Shown here piece by piece: positions 63,797 to 64,000 of a stretch of 64,000 bases of DNA (its first letter is position 1; each line of letters starts with the position of its first letter). Location: positions 1 to 64,000 of the forward strand of contig NZ_FOUD01000022.1 of assembly GCF_900114765.1 (NCBI RefSeq), read 5' to 3'. The notes beneath the pieces were generated by a model. That model searched no databases. It saw only the letters and a program-made list of their open reading frames with translations, and had not been told where the DNA came from. A program made the position numbers and the translations under genes. The stretch is from Halopseudomonas pachastrellae. Lineage in GTDB: Bacteria; Pseudomonadota; Gammaproteobacteria; Pseudomonadales; Pseudomonadaceae.

Positions 63797-64000
63797 TCTT
63801 ACCCTTGATGCCCATTACCTGCGCGCCGATCGAGCCATGCTCGGCGTGCTCTGGCTTTGCCAACTGGGCGCACTGGCGCTTGCCGCCTGGCACGGTACCT
63901 GGCTGCAGGCCCTGCTGGTGGGCGGCGGCACCTTGGTAGTGGTGCATCTGCTGTATGCGCTGATTCGTGGCAGCTCGCTATTTCGCTGTGTTATCGGTGC
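63774..64000 (+). CDS. Start of a membrane protein, perhaps a chemoreceptor (cut by window)
   Basis: The first 75 residues of a gene that runs past the end. It opens with a polar leader then two hydrophobic stretches (MLGVLWLCQLGALALAAW; LQALLVGGGTLVVVHLLYALI). GTGGAG lies 9-15 bases before the ATG. From memory this N-terminus resembles a class of Pseudomonas chemoreceptors, but that cannot be confirmed from this fragment. Confidence 0.5.
   Translation, partial: MSAPVSHSLTLDAHYLRADRAMLGVLWLCQLGALALAAWHGTWLQALLVGGGTLVVVHLLYALIRGSSLFRCVIG

Overview
The window is a high-GC gammaproteobacterial chromosome segment, best matched to Pseudomonas in the broad sense. A marine or pertucinogena-type lineage (Halopseudomonas) is my guess, not a demonstrated identity. 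Three things point there: the order argH-algZ-algR-hemC-hemD-hemX-hemY, the block ubiD-rho-trxA / ppx-ppk-hemB, and a full spuABCDEFGH plus spuI polyamine locus beside aguBA, all arrangements known from Pseudomonas. No rRNA, tRNA or CRISPR array was found.

Layout. 1-1.2 kb: an IS110-family transposase with a structured upstream end that may encode a bridge RNA. 1.2-3.4 kb: a phospholipase D-like lipoprotein and a DUF805 membrane protein, separated by a MITE-like element made of two long hairpins inside a long inverted repeat. 3.6-6.8 kb: the ydbH-ynbE-ydbL envelope operon. 6.8-9.5 kb: a DUF3047 protein, then the secreted lipase LipA and its foldase. 9.7-12.4 kb: a receptor-channel resembling prokaryotic glutamate receptors, an NfeD-like protein and an SPFH protein. 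12.7-17.1 kb: an RND pump and its adaptor. 17.2-25.3 kb: a soluble zinc-binding-domain chemoreceptor, an acyl-CoA ligase, a membrane chemoreceptor, a Na+/Ca2+ exchanger-type protein, a VC0807-family membrane protein and an alanine-glyoxylate-type aminotransferase. 25.5-26.9 kb: a decayed DUF4334 gene and a TetR regulator with a near-perfect operator.

26.9-42.5 kb is a polyamine island. SpuD and SpuE bind putrescine and spermidine, and SpuFGH import them. SpuI and SpuB gamma-glutamylate the amine, a PuuB-like oxidase and the aminotransferase SpuC deaminate it, and SpuA hydrolyses the gamma-glutamyl product. AguA and AguB turn agmatine into putrescine. Together they feed arginine and polyamine nitrogen and carbon towards GABA and succinate.

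42.6-64 kb: a lipoprotein with repeated PPC-like domains, argH, the AlgZ/AlgR two-component pair, hemCDXY, a frameshifted substrate-binding protein gene, a flavin-reductase-like protein with ubiD, rho, trxA, the convergent ppx/ppk pair, hemB, a diguanylate cyclase, a thioredoxin-like DUF6436 protein, and the start of a membrane protein cut by the window edge.

The least ordinary signals are outside the coding genes: the candidate bridge RNA of the IS110 element, the two-hairpin MITE, and a family of 7-bp repeats (nnGCYTG) that brackets paired terminators between convergent genes at two places and recurs at two more.
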